Positions 37,487 to 48,747 of a stretch of DNA of 64,000 nucleotides are shown one piece after another. The notes under the pieces are model-generated. The model was given only the letters and a program-made list of their open reading frames with translations. It had not been told where the DNA came from and did no database searches. Made by a program: the position numbers and the translations under genes. Within the stretch, counting starts at the first letter, position 1. Each line of letters begins with the position of its first letter. Source of the stretch: Sipunculus nudus (taxonomy: Eukaryota > Annelida > Sipuncula > Golfingiida > Sipunculidae); NCBI GenBank assembly GCA_026874595.1, contig CM049315.1:12834664-12898663 (forward strand). Direction: 5' to 3'.

Positions 37487-38402
37487 CACTCATAGGCATA
37501 CAAAGTAAAGTAAGGCATGCAATGTAAAGGGGGCATTTTGAGGCGTGCAATGTAAAGAGGGCATTCTGAGGCATGCAATGTAAAGAGGGAATTCTGAGGC
37601 ATGCAATGTAAAGAGGGCATTCTGAAGCGTGCAATGGAAAGAGGGCAATCTGAGGCATGCAATGTAAAGAGGGCATTCTGAGGCGTGCAATGAAAAGAGG
37701 GCATTCTGAAGCGTGCAATGTAAAGAGGGCATTCTGAAGCGTGCAATGAAAAGAGGGCATTCTGAGGCATGCAATGTAATGAGGGCATTCTTAGGCGTGC
37801 AATGAAAAGAGGGCATTCTGAGGCATGCAATGTAATGAGGGCATTCTGAGGCGTGCAATGTAAAGAGGGCATTCTGAGGCGTGCAATGTAAAGAGGGCAT
37901 TCTGAGGCGTGCAATGTAAAGAGGGCATTCTGAGGCGTGCAATGTTAAGAGGGCATTCTAAGGCATAAAATGTAAAGAAAGCATTCTGAGGCGTGCAATG
38001 AAATGAGGACATTCTGAGGCGTGCAATGAAAAGAGGGCATTCTGAGGCGTGCAATGTTAAGAGGGTTTTCTTAGGCATATAATGTAAAGAGGGCATTTTC
38101 AGGCGTGCAATGTAAAGAGGGTTTTCTCAGGCATATAATGTAAAGAGGGCATTTTGAGGCATGCAAGGTAAAGAGGGCACTCTCAGGCATACAAAGTAAA
38201 GTAAGGCATGCAATGTAAAGAGAGCATTCTGAGGCGTGCAATGTTATAAGGGCATTCTGAGGCGTGCAATGTAAAGAGAGCATTCTGAGGCGTGCAATGT
38301 AATGAGGCCATTCTGAGGCGTGCAATGTAATGAGGCCATTCTGAGGCGTGCCATGTGATGAGGGCATTCTGAGGAATGCAATGTAAAGAGGGAATTCTGA
38401 GG
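37487..38402 (+). repeat. array sub-block, partner of 31185-32100 (offset 6,302 bp)
   Basis: The sequence of variant units, including GCATAAAATGTAAAGAAAGC and the GTGCAATGAAATGAGGAC unit, repeats at a constant 6,302-bp offset. Confidence 0.7.
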
Positions 38403-39064
38403 CATACAATGTAAAGAGTGCAGTCTCAGGCATACAAAGTAGAGTAAGGTATGCAATGTAAAGTGGACAGTCTGAGGCATGTAATGTAAAGAGGGCACTC
38501 TGTGGCGGTCAAGGTAAAGAGGGCATTCTGAGGCGTGCAATGTAAAGAGGGAATTCAGGGGCATGCAATGTGAAGAGGGCATTTTGAGGCATGCAATGTA
38601 GAGAGAGCATTCTGAGGCGTGCAATGTAAAGAGGGCATTCTGAGGCGTGCAATGTAAAGAGGTCACTCTGAAGCGTGCAATGTAAAGAGGGCACTCTCAG
38701 GCATACAGAGTAAAGTAAGGCGTGCAATGTAAAGAGGGCATTCTGAAGCGTGCAATGTAAAGAGGGCATTCTGAGGCGTGCAATGTAAAGAGGGCACTCT
38801 CAGGCATACAAAGTAAAATAAGACAAGCAATGTAAAGAGAGCATTCTGAAGCGTGCAATGTAATATGGGCATTCTGAGGCGTGCAATGTAAAGAGGGTTT
38901 TCTGAGGGGTGCAATGTAAAGAGAGCATTCTGAGGCATGCAATGTAAAGAGGGCATTCTGAGGCATGCAATGTAAAGAGGGCATTTTGAGGCATGCAATG
39001 TATAGAGGGCAATATGTGGTATATAATGTAAAGAGGGCACTCTGTGGCATGCAATGTTAAGAGG

Positions 39065-42000
39065 GCATTCTGAGGTATGCAAGGTAAAGAGGGCATTCTT
39101 GGGCATACAAAGTAAAGTAAGGCATGCAATGTAAAGAGAGCATTCTGAGGCGTGCAATGTAATGAGGGCATTCTGAGGCGTGCAATGAAAATAGGGCATT
39201 CTGAAGCGTGCAATGTAATGATGGCATTCTGTGGCGTGCTATGTAAAGAGGGCATTCTGAAGCGTGCAATGTAAAGAGGGCATTCTGAGGTATGCCATGT
39301 AAAGAGGGAATTCTGAGGCATGCAAGGTAAAGAGGGCACTCTTAGGCATACAAAGTAAAGTAGGGCATGCAATGTAAAGGGGGCATTCTGAGGCGTGCAA
39401 TGTAAAGAGGGCATTCTGAGGAATGCAATGTAAAGAGGGAATTCTGGGGCATGCAATGTAAAGAGGGCAGTCTCAGGCATACAAAGTAAAATAAGGTATG
39501 CAATGTAAAGTGGACAGTCTGAGGCATGCAATGTAAAGTGGACAGTCTGAGGCTTGCAATGTAAAGAGGGCACTCTGTGGCGGTCAAGGTAAAGAGGGCA
39601 TTCTGAGGCGTGCAAAGTAAAGAGGGCATTCTGAGGCGTGCAATGTGAAGAGAGCATTCTGAGGCGTGCAATGTAATGAGGGCATTCTGTGTCGTGCAAT
39701 GAAAAGAGGGCATTCTGAGGTATGCAATGTAAAGAGGGCATTCTGAGGCGTGCAATGTAAAGCGGACACTCTCAGGCATACAAAGTAAAGTAAGGCATGC
39801 AATGTAAAGAGAGCATTCTGAGGCGTGCAATAAAATGACGGCATTCTGAGGCGTCCAATAAAGAGAGGGCATTCTGAGGCGTGCCATGTAAAGAGGGCAT
39901 TCTGAAGCGTGCAATGAAAAGATGGCAATCTGAGGCATGCAATGTAAAGAGGCCATTCTGAGGCGTGCAATGAAAAGAAGGCATTCTGAAGCGTGCAATG
40001 AATTGAGGGCATTCTGAGGCGTGCAATGAAAAGAGGGCATTCTGAGGCGTGCAATGTAAAGAGGGCATTCTGAGGCGTGCAATGTTAAGAGGGCATTCTA
40101 AGGCATAAAATGTAAAGAAAGCATTTGAGGCGTGCAATGTAATGAGGACATTCTGAGGCGTGCAATGAAAAGAGGGCATTCTGAGGCATGCAATGTAAAG
40201 AGGGCACTCTGTGGCATGCAATGTAAAGAGGGCAGTCTCAGGCATACAAAGTAAAGTAAGGTATGCAATGTAAAGTGGACAGTCTGAGGCATGCAATGTA
40301 AAGTGGACAGTCTGAGGCATGCAATGTAAAGAGGGTACTCTGTGGCGGTCAAGGTAAAGAGGGCATTCTGAGGGGTGCAATGTAAAGAGGGAATTCAGGG
40401 GCATGCAATGTGAAGAGGGCATTTTGAGGCATGCAATGTAAAGAGAGCATTATGAGGCGTGCAATATAAAGAGGGCATTCTGAGGCGTGCAATGTAAAGA
40501 GGGCACTGTCAGGCATACAAAGTAAAGTAAGGCATGCAATGTAAAGAAAGCATTCTGAGGCGTGCAATGTAATGAGGACATTATCAGGCGTGCAATGAAA
40601 AGAGGGCATTCTGAGGCGTGCAATGTGAAGAGGGCATTCGGAAGCGTGCAATGTAAAGAGGGCATTCTGAGGCATGCAATGTAATGAGGGCATTCTGAGG
40701 CGTGCAATGTAAAGAGGGCATTCTGAGGCGTGCAATGTAAAGAGGGCATTCTGAGGCATATAATGTAAAGGGGGCATTCTGAGGCGTGCAATGTAATGAG
40801 GGCATTCTGAGGCGTGCAATGAAAAGAGGGCACTCTCAGGCATACATAGTAATGTAAGGCATGCAATGTAAAGAGAGCATTCTGAGGCGTGCAATGTTAT
40901 GAGGGCATTCTGAGGCGTGCAATGAAAAGAGGGCATTCTGAAGTGTGCAATGTAATGAGGGCATTCTGAGGCGTGCAATGTAAAGAGGGAATTCTGAGGC
41001 GTGCAATGTAAAGAGGGCAATCTGTGGCGTGCAAAGTAAAGAGGGCATTTTGAGGCGTGCAATGAAAAGATGGCATTCTGAAGCGTGCAAAGAAATGAGG
41101 GCATTCTGAAGCGTGCAATGTAAAGATGGCATTTTGAGGCGAGCAATGTAAAGAGGGCATTCTGAGGCATGCAATGTAAAGAAGGCATTCTGAGGCATGC
41201 AATGTAAAGAGGGCATTCTGAGGCGTGCAATGTAAAGAGGGCATTCTGAGGCGTGCAATATAAAGAGGTCATTCTGAGGCGTGCAATGGTAAGAGGTCAC
41301 TCTGAAGCGTGCAATGTAAAGAGGGCACTCTCAGGCATACAAAGTAAAGTAAGGCGTGCAATGTAAAGAGGGCATTCTGAAGCGTGCAATGTAAAGAGGG
41401 CATTCTAAGGCGTGCAATGTAAAGAGGGCACTCTCAGGCTACAAAGTAAAATAAGGCAAGCAATGTAAAGAGAGCATTCTGAAGCGTGCAATGTAATATG
41501 GGCATTCTGAGGCGTGCAATGTAAAGAGGGCATTCTGAGGCATGCAATGTAAAGAGGGCATTCTGAGGTGTGCAAGGTAAAGAGGGCATTCTTGGGCATA
41601 CAAAGTAAAGTAAGGCATGCAATGTAAAGAGAGCATTCTGAGGCGTGCAATGTAATGAGGGCATTCTGCGGCGTGCAATGAAAAGAGGGCATTCTGAAGC
41701 GTGCAATGTAATGATGGCATTCTGTGGCGTGCAATGTAAAGAGGGCATTCCGAAGCGTGCAATGTAAAGAGGGCATTCTGAGGTATGCAATGTAAAGAGG
41801 GAATTCTGAGGCATGCAAGGTAAAGAGGGCACTCTTAGGCATACAAAGTAAAGTAGGGCATGTATTGTAAAGGGGGCATTCTGAGGCGTGCAGTGTAAAG
41901 AGGGCATTCTGAGGCATGCAATGTAAAGAGGGAATTCTGAGGCATGCAATGTAAAGAGGGCAGTCTTAGGCATACTAAGTAAAGTAAGGTATGCATTGTA

Positions 42001-42568
42001 AAGTGGACAGTCTGAGGCATGCAATGTAAAGTGGACAGTCTGAGGCATGCAATGTAAAGAGGGCACTCTGTGGCGGTCAAGGTAAAGAGGGCATTCTGAG
42101 GCGTGCAATGTAAAGAGGGCATTCTGAGGCGTGCAATGTGAAGAGAGCATTCTGAGGCGTGCAATGTAATGAGGGCATTCTGTGTCGTGCAATGAAAAGA
42201 GGGCATTCTGAGGCATGCAATGTAAAGAGGGCATTCTGAGGGGTGCAATGTAAAGCGGGCACTCTCAGGCATACAAAGTAAAGTAAGGCATGCAATGTAA
42301 AGAGAGCATTCTGAGGCGTGCAATGTAATGACGGCATTCTGAGGCGTCCAATAAAGAGAGGGCATTCTGAGGCGTGCAATGTAAAGAGGGCATTCTGAAG
42401 CGTGCAATGAAAAGAGGGCAATCTGAGGCATGCAATGTAAAGAGGCCATTCTGAGGCGTGCAATGAAAAGAGGGCATTCTGAAGCGTGCAATGTAATGAG
42501 GGCATTCTGAGGCGTGCAATGAAAAGAGGGCATTCTGAGGCGTGCAATGTAAAGAGGGCATTCTGAGG
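39065..42568 (+). repeat. duplicated ~1 kb block, offset 2,493 bp
   Basis: About 39065-40075 recurs at about 41558-42568. The shared landmarks are the CTTGGGCATACAAAG short monomer and the CGGTCAAGG unit. Confidence 0.7.
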
Positions 42569-44980
42569 CGTGCAATGTAAAGAGGGCATTTAGAGGCATG
42601 CAATGTATAGAGGGCAATATGTGGCGTGCAATGTAAAGAGGGCAGTCTCAGGCATACAAAGTAAAGTAAGGTATGCAATGTAAAGTGGACAGTCTGAGGC
42701 ATGCAATGTAAAGAGGGCACTCTGTGACGGTCAAGGTAAAGAGGGCATTCTGAGGCGTGCAATGTAAAGAGGGCATTCTGAGGCGTGCAATGTAAAGAGG
42801 GCACTCTCAGGCATACAGAGTAAAGTAAGGAATGCAATGTAAAGAGAGCATTCTGAGGCGTGCAATGTAATGAGGGCATTCTGTGGCGTGCAATGAAAAG
42901 AGGGCATTCTGAGGCATGTATTGTAAAGAGGGCATTCTGAGGCGTGCAATGTAAAGCGGGCACTCTCAGGCATACAAAGTAAAGTAAGGCATGCAATGTA
43001 AAGAGAGCATTCTGAGGCGTGCAATGTAATGAGGGCATTCTGAGGCGTGCAATAAAGAGAGGGCATTCTGAGGCGTGCACTGTAAAGAGGGCATTCTGAA
43101 GCGTGCAATGAAAAGAGGGCAATCTGAGGCATTCAATGTAAAGAGGGCATTCTGAGGCGTGCAATGAAAAGAGGGCATTCTGAAGCGTGCAATGTAAAGA
43201 GGGCATTCTGAAGCGTGCAATGAAAAGAGGCCATTCTCAGGCATGCAATGTAATGAGGGCATTCTGAGGCGTGCAATGAAAAGAGGGCATTCTGAGGCAT
43301 GCAATGTAATGAGGGCATTCTGAGGCGTGCAATGTAAAGAGGGCATTCTGAGGCGTGCAATGTAAAGAGGGCACTCTGAAGCGTGCAATGTAAAGAGGGC
43401 ACTCTCAGGCATACAAAGAAAAGTAAGGCGTGCAACGTAAAGAGGGCATTCTGAGGCGTGCAATGTAAAGAGGGCATTCTGAGGCGTGCAATGTAAAGAG
43501 GGCACTCTCAGGCATACAAAGTAAATTAACGCATGCAATGTAAAGAGAGCATTCTGAAGCGTGCAATGTAAAGAGGGCATTCTGAGGCGTGTAATGTAAA
43601 GAGGGCACTCTCAGGCATACAAAGTAAATTAACGCATGCAATGTAAAGAGAGCATTCTGAAGCGTGTAATGTAAAAAGGGCATTCTGAGGCGTGCAATGT
43701 AAAGAGCGTTTTCTGAGTCGTGCAATGTAAAGAGGGCATTCTGAGGCATGCAATGTAAAGAGGGCATTCTGAGGCATGCAATGTAAAGAAGGCATTCTGT
43801 GGCATGCAATGTAAAGAGGGCATTCTGAGGCGTGCAATGTAATGAGGGCATTCTGAGGCGTGCAATGTAAAGAGGGCATTCTGAAGCGTGAAATGTAAAG
43901 AGGGCATTCTGAGGCATGCATTGTAAAGAGGGAATTCTGAGGCATGCAAGGTAAAGAGGGCACTCTTAGGCATACAAAGAAAAGTAAGGCATGCAATGTG
44001 AAGAGGGCATTCTGGGGCGTGCAATGTAATGAGGGCATTCTGAGGCGTGCAATGTAAAGAGGGCACTCTCAGGCATACAAAGTAAAGTAAGGCATGCAAT
44101 GTAAAGAGAGCATTCTGAGGCATGCAATGTAAAGAGGGCATTCTGAGGCGTGCAGTGAAAAGAGGGCATTCTGAGGCGTGCAATGTAAAGAGGGCATTCT
44201 GAGGCGTGCAATGTAAAGACGGCACTCTCAGGCATACAAAGTAAAGTAAGGCATGCAATGTAAAGAAAGCATTCTGAGGCGTGCAATGTAATGAGGATAT
44301 TCTGAGGCGTGCAATGAAAAGAGGGCCTTCTGAGGCGTGCAATGTGAAGAGGGCATTCGGAAGCGTGCAATGAAAAGAGGGCATTCTGGGGCATGCAATG
44401 TAATGAGGGCATTCTGAGGCGTGCAATGTAAAGAGGGCATTCTGAGGCGTGCAATGTAAAGAGGGCATTCTGAGGCATATAATGTAAAGAGGGCATTCTG
44501 AGGCGTGCAATGTAATGAGGGCATTCTGAGGCGTGCAATGAAAAGAGGGCACTCTCAGGCATACATAGTAAAGTAAGGCATGCAATGTAAAGAGAGCATT
44601 CTGAGGCGTGCAATGTTATGAGGGCATTCTGAGGCGTGCAATGAAAAGAGGGCATTCTGAAGTGTGCAATGTAATGAGGGCATTCTGAGGCGTGCAATGT
44701 AAAGAGGGAATTCTGAGGCGTGCAATGTAAAGAGGGCAATCTGTGGCGTGCAATGTAAAGAGGGCATTTTGAGGCGTGCAATGAAAAGATGGCATTCTGA
44801 AGCGTGCAATGAAATGAGGGCATTCTGAGGCGTGCAATGTAAAGAGGGCATTTTGAGGCGTGCAATGTAAAGAGGGCATTCTGAGGCATGCAATGTAAAG
44901 AGGGCATTCTGAGGCATGCAATGTAAAGAGGGCAATCTGAGGCATGCAATGTAAAGAGGGCATTCTGTTGCATGCAATGT
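40500..44980 (+). repeat. duplicated ~0.76 kb block, offset 3,719 bp
   Basis: About 40500-41260 recurs at about 44219-44980. Shared variants include TAAAGAAAGCATTC and the AAGTGTGCAATG unit. Confidence 0.7.
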
Positions 44981-45055
44981 AAAGAGGTCACTTCGTGGCA
45001 TGCATTGTAAAGAGGGAATTCAGAGGCATGCAATGTGAAGAGGGCATACTGAGGC

Positions 45056-45354
45056 TTCTTCCGCAAAAAATAAAGAGGATTTCTGGTTCCACAATCATTA
45101 AATGTCTTTGCATAATGCATATTAACTTTAAGAATGTTGGGATTAACGTGTGGCCAGTTTTAATATTTATATATTTATAAATTCAGGATATAAACTAAAA
45201 TGTCGTCGTTCGATTGCAAGTCAACATTCAGTCGTTTGTGATATATTGATGTCAATAATGAAAATGCGAATCCACATTAGTAACTGGCAAAATATCTTAT
45301 AAATGTAAAACCCGTGGTAAAGTAATTGATAGTTTCAAGCCCTTTTTTTTTAAA
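45056..45354. other. AT-rich right flank of the array
   Basis: This is unique-looking AT-rich DNA with no coding or repeat signal that I recognise. The transition from array to flank is within GAGGCTTCTTCCGC at 45051-45064. Confidence 0.6.
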
Positions 45355-45500
45355 CTTAGCGTTTTACCGGCTTCGTGCTTAGGCAGCGCACAGGCCACAG
45401 ATCGTGAGTTCAAGCATCGGCCGAAGAGTCGATGAGATTTTTCACGATCGGCCCCGACCTTAACCGATAAAATCTTGACCCGCTTGCCTTATTTAAATAA
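45355..45500 (+). mobile_element. possible tRNA-derived SINE
   Basis: TTAGCG...CCGGCTTCGTGCTTAGGCAGCG is followed by GATCGTGAGTTCAAGCATCGG, which resembles a tRNA T-arm/B box (GGTTCGANNCC) with two changes. An A/T-rich tail (TTATTTAAATAAATTT) follows. The layout suits a decayed tRNA-headed SINE. The A box is weak, so this is tentative. Confidence 0.45.
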
Positions 45501-45508
45501 ATTTACTT

Positions 45509-46130
45509 AAGGTAGTATCTCACTGGGCTGCGACAGCTTATGACTAGTTGGAGACACGGCAATTGCGACAAATAACGCGAATTAGCGACATTTTTTACTT
45601 GCAATCACACTGAATCGAACTTGCGATACGTTTGCGAACATCGTACGAGTGTTTGGCCCAAAATTCGGCTGGAGTTCGTTATCCCGTCGTACGAATGTCG
45701 TGCGATGTTCACTAGACATTCGCACGACATTTGTGAAATATTCGCACGACAATACGCGACCAGAATGTCAGATTCTCATTTTTATCTCCAAATATTCGCA
45801 ATGTAGTTGCATAGGTCGCAAACCCCTCTCAAAGTTGTGTCGCGGTTCTCGCACTTCCTGACTCGCGGAAACTGACTTCAGAATAGTTCGAGACATGTTT
45901 GTGACTCGTTTGAGACACCAGCGACGCCTCTGCGACTACTTTGCGAGAAAATTTGTTTTGCGACTTTTTCAACATGTTCAAAATTTGTGCGACAGATTAG
46001 CGACACTTTGCGAATCACGCGAGTAAATTGAGAACCGCCGCGAATGTTCTAAGACACTTTTGAGACTCTCTCGCGAATGCATTCGCAATTTGTCGCAAAG
46101 CTGTCTCAGCCCAGTGAGACACGGGCTTTA
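45509..46130. mobile_element. TIR element / MITE (~0.6 kb)
   Basis: The inverted ends match closely. The left end has TCTCACTGGGCTGCGACAGC at 45518, and the reverse complement of the right end (down from 46119) gives TCTCACTGGGCTGAGACAGC, one mismatch. Matching continues weakly outward to TAAG/TAAAG at both ends. The interior is rich in TTCGCA and GCGACA motifs in both orientations and has no transposase-like ORF, so this is a non-autonomous element. Superfamily is not determined. Confidence 0.75.
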
Positions 46131-46748
46131 CTGGGCCTAGAATTGAATATCAACGATCGGGATGCAGGATGCTGCTAACCCAGCCAAGGCTGAGCGTTCT
46201 GCAGGCTAATGAAAAGGCTGTGTCGCACGCTTAGACGAACTGGAGGGGGTGGGGGGGTTGGTTTGTCTTTGTAGTTATGACCCATCAGATTGTAATAACG
46301 GGAAGACTCCGTAGCTCTCTTATTAAAGATATATTTGGATACTATTTAATCTGAGCAATTCATAAAACAGAAGTCTGAAGAATTGATCACGAATACAATA
46401 AAATACGAAGAAGAAATAGAATAGATAAAATGAGAGATGTTACAGCTAAGCGTGGTGGGGGGGGGGGGGGGGGGGGGTTGGCTCTGGATCGCCACTGTTT
46501 GTTGCCAAAATTCCGCGCGATTTGGCCCTGACGACATGACAGGGAAGTGGATATTTCTGGCATCGTGGATGCCATTTTATCCATAGACAATTAAGGTATA
46601 CCCCCTTGTAAAAAAGGATCTTCTTCAGAAGCACTTCTGACACTTGAGAAGTCAAAGGCCACCACAAATGTTTGAGCCTGTCCCACGTCTGGGAGAGAAT
46701 TAACGCATTAAATTTGAAGTTAAGAAAAGCAGTAGTTCAAAAGTTATT
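46131..46748. other. non-coding, with a 21-base G run
   Basis: No gene is seen. A run of 21 G lies at 46457-46477 and a shorter G-rich stretch at about 46242-46260. Such runs can form G-quadruplexes and are also common places for sequencing error. Confidence 0.6.
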
Positions 46749-47140
46749 GGGTTCACAGAAATCCTACATTTCTCCAGGTTTGGCCTTGAACAATAGAGTC
46801 AACGTCAATTGTCCTGAAAAAATCACAGATATTGGTGGAAATATTGTTTTTGTCAAATTTGAATTAAACAAATGCATTACTTCAAAAGCTTAGGGGTAAA
46901 CAAAAAAAATTTTTATTGACAGATTTACCCTTGAAAAACAAGCTCAAGGTCACTAGTCATCAAACATGTCCGAGTTCATGGTGGAAACAATCTGTATGTC
47001 ACATTTGAAGGAATAAAATAAGGTTCTTCAAAAATGATGGGGTTCACAATAATCCTATAAATCGGCAGATTTGACCTTGAAGGGCAAGGTCAAGGTCACA
47101 GGTTTCCAAAACCCTTGCGACAACTTATCATCTGACATCT
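46749..47140 (+). repeat. three degenerate ~145-bp tandem repeats with TTGACCTTGAA motif
   Basis: A block of the form GGGTTCACA(A/G)AAATCCT ... GATTTGACCTTGAA begins at about 46749, 46891 and 47038. The third copy has TTGACCTTGAAGGGCAAGG then TCAAGGTCACAGG. The middle copy is the most diverged. Probably part of a dispersed element. Confidence 0.55.
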
Positions 47141-47764
47141 TTCATTTGGATGTTATCTAGCCACTTCAGAAAAAATGTTTTTGTTTGTTTTTCAACAAAT
47201 GGAAATATTCAAGATCAAGGCAACTCTCATGGTAAAGGTCATGACCCTAATTTGAATAGGCTTCACCCTATAACACATATCTATGCATGTGCATAATATG
47301 AAAGAAATCTATCCATAAGTTTTTGACTTATAATGCTCACAGTACTCCAAAAAGGCAAATGATGGGGATAATAAAAGACACGAAAACAAGAAAAGGACAT
47401 TAGATGGCGCCCCCATTGTCACGTACAAAACAAAGCTATCAAAGATCTTCGGTCAACTTGATTTTTGGACCAATCCATGCACTCTTTCTTGAGATATTTA
47501 AGATTTTGTGGCTTTTTGATTAAATAGGCTTAGTTCTCTTACCCATATCTATGCACATCTACAGTCTAGTAAGTTAAAGCTTCGCGGAACATATTTTGAG
47601 TTATCGCGCAGACAAGATCTCTCGGTGGCGGGACCTTGCTTTAACCATAGTATCCCCGACCTTGTCTGGGGATACAATAAGCCAATAAGATGACCTACAA
47701 TGTTGCTCCGAATCAGTCAAAAAGCTATTACGAGTTCATGACAATAAATCTGCAGTTTGTGTCG

Positions 47765-48381
47765 TAAAGGGGCCCTCACATATCCAAAACGGAGCCCGTC
47801 CGACTTCTCTGCGAGCTCAAAAAGGGCATTCTCGGCAGGAATACGGCCAGTGTTTGCTCGATCACTGCGGGCTTCGCCGCGATTTTTTTGGGTCGTTTGC
47901 AGGGCACCGAAACGTGCTTCCAATTCAGCGATTTTCCAATGCCGAATTTTGAGGTCGCAGAGCTCGTAGACATGTCGCCCGTAGATCGCTCGGGCAACGG
48001 CGAATATTCGACCGATATTCGTGCAGCAATCCGACGATTTTAGACCATATTTTTGCTTTAAAATTCGGACGTAGGTCGGTAGAGCTGCGTGGCCGCCGCA
48101 TGGGCTCCATACGATACTCGAACGACCCCCTCCCATATCCCACCGACTTGTACAAAGACGAACGTGCTTCGGGCGCGCTCCGTGCTGGTGTCGTGCCGCC
48201 GCCGGGCGCGGCTTCTACGGCCCCGGCCAGGCTCCTCCTGTCAACTCAGAATTTGACCTCTAGGGAATATATATCCCTGCATTTTGAGATACTTTCAACA
48301 TTCCTCGGCATCTAAGTTAGCCACTAGTACTTAGTACCTGTGCAGTGCTCTTCACTCTCTCTGACATTTCAAATATGATGT

Positions 48382-48424
<43 letters not shown>

Positions 48425-48747
48425 ATATATACTCGAGGCGCGGACGTCGGGGGACGTCGGGCGGAGCCAACCCGGGCGTGGCGCGGGCATTGACAAACAG
48501 ACAAACTAGGACGGGAATCGCCATCATTTCGAACGGGCTTCGTCCGACTCCCGTTTGTTTACTGAAGACCGCCGGGCGATTTTTGATCACTAGTGTTCAA
48601 AGGGCACCGCCCGAGCCCCGTCCAATGTGTGACAGGACAGATTTTAAGCGAAAAATACGCTCGACTCCTGGCGGGCTTGAAATTCGGCGACTTTCTAGCG
48701 ATCCATCAATTCGACCGGAGGCCGTTGGATATGTGACGCCGACTTTA
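47765..48747. mobile_element. TIR element (~0.98 kb), non-autonomous
   Basis: The left end reads TAAAGGGGCCCTCACATATCC. The reverse complement of the right end reads TAAAGTCGGCGTCACATATC then CAACGG. TCACATATCCAA is identical at both ends. A third, diverged TIR-like block (CCTCCCATATCCCACCGAC) lies inside at about 48129. The interior is GC-richer than its surroundings, with CGAC/GTCG motifs, and is split by a TA repeat. ORFs inside (for example 47717-48136 minus) resemble nothing known to me. Confidence 0.65.
48381..48425. repeat. (TA)n microsatellite
   Basis: About 40 bp of TA dinucleotides inside the TIR element. Confidence 0.9.

Larger units (their letters stand above)
1533..45055 (+). 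repeat. 28-bp minisatellite/satellite array, about 43.5 kb
   Basis: This is one continuous head-to-tail array. The monomer on the plus strand is GGCRTGCAATG followed directly by TAAAGAGGGCATTCTGA (28 bp, 50% GC, R = G or A). At 28 bp per unit it holds about 1,550 units. All units are in the same orientation and I saw no inserted foreign sequence. Common variants are CATGC for CGTGC, GAAAAG or GTAATG for GTAAAG, CACTCT or AATTCT or TTTTCT for CATTCT, and GGCATATAATG for GGCATGCAATG. A 19-bp short monomer recurs throughout. The left edge starts abruptly with near-consensus units at 1533. The right edge is more degenerate (44940-45055). Flanking DNA is AT-rich, so the edges are sharp. Function is unknown; a structural or selfish tandem repeat is the default reading. 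Assembly collapse or expansion cannot be excluded. Confidence 0.97.

Noticed and set aside
1533-45055. CRISPR-like array (28-bp repeats)
   Set aside because: The units are directly adjacent with no unique spacers, there are no cas genes, and the sequence is eukaryotic.
1533-45055. Telomeric or known centromeric satellite
   Set aside because: The monomer does not resemble TTAGGG-type repeats and is much shorter than typical 150-180 bp centromeric units. Centromere function cannot be judged from sequence alone.
1355-45120. Dozens of minus-strand ORFs up to 450 codons across the array
   Set aside because: They are all rotations of one 28-residue repeat produced by a stop-free 28-mer. Readings in the three frames overlap each other over the same DNA, start at any internal ATG of the monomer, and end at recurring array joints. 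No unique N- or C-terminal domain is present, so they are not annotated as genes.
47717-48136. 139-codon minus-strand ORF
   Set aside because: It spans the end of a TIR element, has no known domain, and overlaps other equally long chance ORFs in the GC-rich interior.
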